From: Paraburkholderia sp. HP33-1
Lineage (GTDB): Bacteria; Pseudomonadota; Gammaproteobacteria; Burkholderiales; Burkholderiaceae
Assembly (NCBI RefSeq): GCF_021390595.1
Contig: NZ_JAJEJR010000002.1
Location: forward strand, 1,798,001 to 1,862,000
Direction of reading: 5' to 3'
DNA length: 64,000 nucleotides
The translations under genes and the position numbers were made by a program. Below the pieces are notes generated by a model. It did no database searches. It saw only the letters and a program-made list of their open reading frames with translations, and was not told where the DNA came from. Shown piece after piece: positions 63,809-64,000 of the stretch (within the stretch, counting starts at the first letter, position 1; each line of letters begins with the position of its first letter).

Positions 63809-64000
63809 ATGGCAAATCGCATTGCCTACGTAACCGGCGGCATGGGTGGCATCGGAACCGCCATCTGCCAGCGCCTGCATAAAGAAAGCTACACGGTCAT
63901 CGCGGGTTGCGGCCCGAACTCGGCGCGCAAAGCCCGATGGCTGGAAGAACAGAAGGCGCTCGGCTATAACTTCATCGCCTCGGAGGGGAACGTCGCGGAT
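63809..64000 (+). CDS. phaB: Acetoacetyl-CoA reductase, 5' part (runs off the window)
   Basis: The first 64 codons of an NADPH-dependent short-chain dehydrogenase. It begins RIAYVTGGMGGIGTAICQRL, with the T-G-x3-G-x-G cofactor loop, followed by IAGCGPNSARKARWLEEQKA, nearly identical to PhaB of Cupriavidus and Burkholderia. It reduces acetoacetyl-CoA to 3-hydroxybutyryl-CoA for polyhydroxybutyrate synthesis. No phaA or phaC lies upstream in the window. The gene continues past base 64000. Confidence 0.92.
   Translation, partial: MANRIAYVTGGMGGIGTAICQRLHKESYTVIAGCGPNSARKARWLEEQKALGYNFIASEGNVAD

Noticed and set aside
1..64000. CRISPR arrays, tRNA or rRNA genes
   Set aside because: No regularly spaced repeats and no recognisable tRNA cloverleaf or rRNA stretch was found on either strand by eye.

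Overview
The window reads as chromosomal DNA of a GC-rich betaproteobacterium of the Burkholderiaceae, most likely Paraburkholderia or a close relative. Support comes from a PhaB start almost identical to the Cupriavidus/Burkholderia type, a Burkholderia-style porin, a cepacian-like exopolysaccharide set, and many LysR/LacI/IclR-controlled catabolic operons beside MFS transporters. I saw no rRNA, tRNA, CRISPR array, integrase or complete insertion sequence. Everything here comes from reading the sequence and its translations by eye; no database was searched.

Layout. 0.1-3.3 kb: a PrpR-type sigma-54 activator followed by a tartrate/D-malate dehydrogenase. 3.3-7.4 kb: a dispersed Gtr-like lipid-linked glycosylation set (GT2, large membrane protein, GtrA flippase, methyltransferase) on two divergent strands. 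7.4-10.7 kb: an aspartoacylase-like M14 enzyme, an aromatic-acid MFS transporter and a small secreted protein. 10.7-19.7 kb: a galactan utilisation operon (ABC importer, GH42, GH53) with a divergent LacI regulator and two operators. 19.8-23.4 kb: a sugar-acid dehydratase of the enolase superfamily with an MFS transporter and a divergent LysR. 23.5-28.1 kb: a carboxylate operon (CaiB CoA-transferase, CitMHS transporter, acyl-CoA dehydrogenase, IclR). 28.4-31.1 kb: a deletion scar (LysR-LacI and MFS-unknown chimeras), then a GH73 glucosaminidase with a small exported partner that looks like an effector-immunity pair, then an intact LysR sharing its 5' end with the scar. 31.2-34.7 kb: MFS, LigJ-like hydratase, RraA/LigK-like protein and a small zinc-ribbon protein. 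34.7-52.2 kb: a large exopolysaccharide region (GDP-mannose supply, priming transferase, polymerase, flippase, glycosyltransferases, Tat-type glycosidase-like protein, BY-kinase, two kinds of ATP-grasp protein, a GlxA-type regulator). 52.2-58.3 kb: ligK, ligJ, an aromatic MFS transporter and a tannase-family lipoprotein, plus a cytosolic ModA-like protein. 58.3-64 kb: an AT-rich leader and porin, DUF3597 protein, a small coiled-coil protein, a Na/Pi transporter and the start of phaB.

How the genes work together. Most of the window serves uptake and breakdown of plant-derived carbon: galactan, sugar acids, tartrate, di/tricarboxylates and gallate or protocatechuate. The tannase, transporter, ligJ and ligK would run from galloyl esters to pyruvate and oxaloacetate, but the ring-opening dioxygenase is not in the window. 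The exopolysaccharide region lacks the outer-membrane exporter Wza and the phosphatase Wzb, so its machinery must be completed elsewhere. The most unusual spots are the GH73/exported-partner module beside a double deletion scar, the signal-less ModA-like protein translated right after ligK, and a second LigJ/LigK-like operon whose aldolase homologue carries Glu in place of the usual catalytic Asp.
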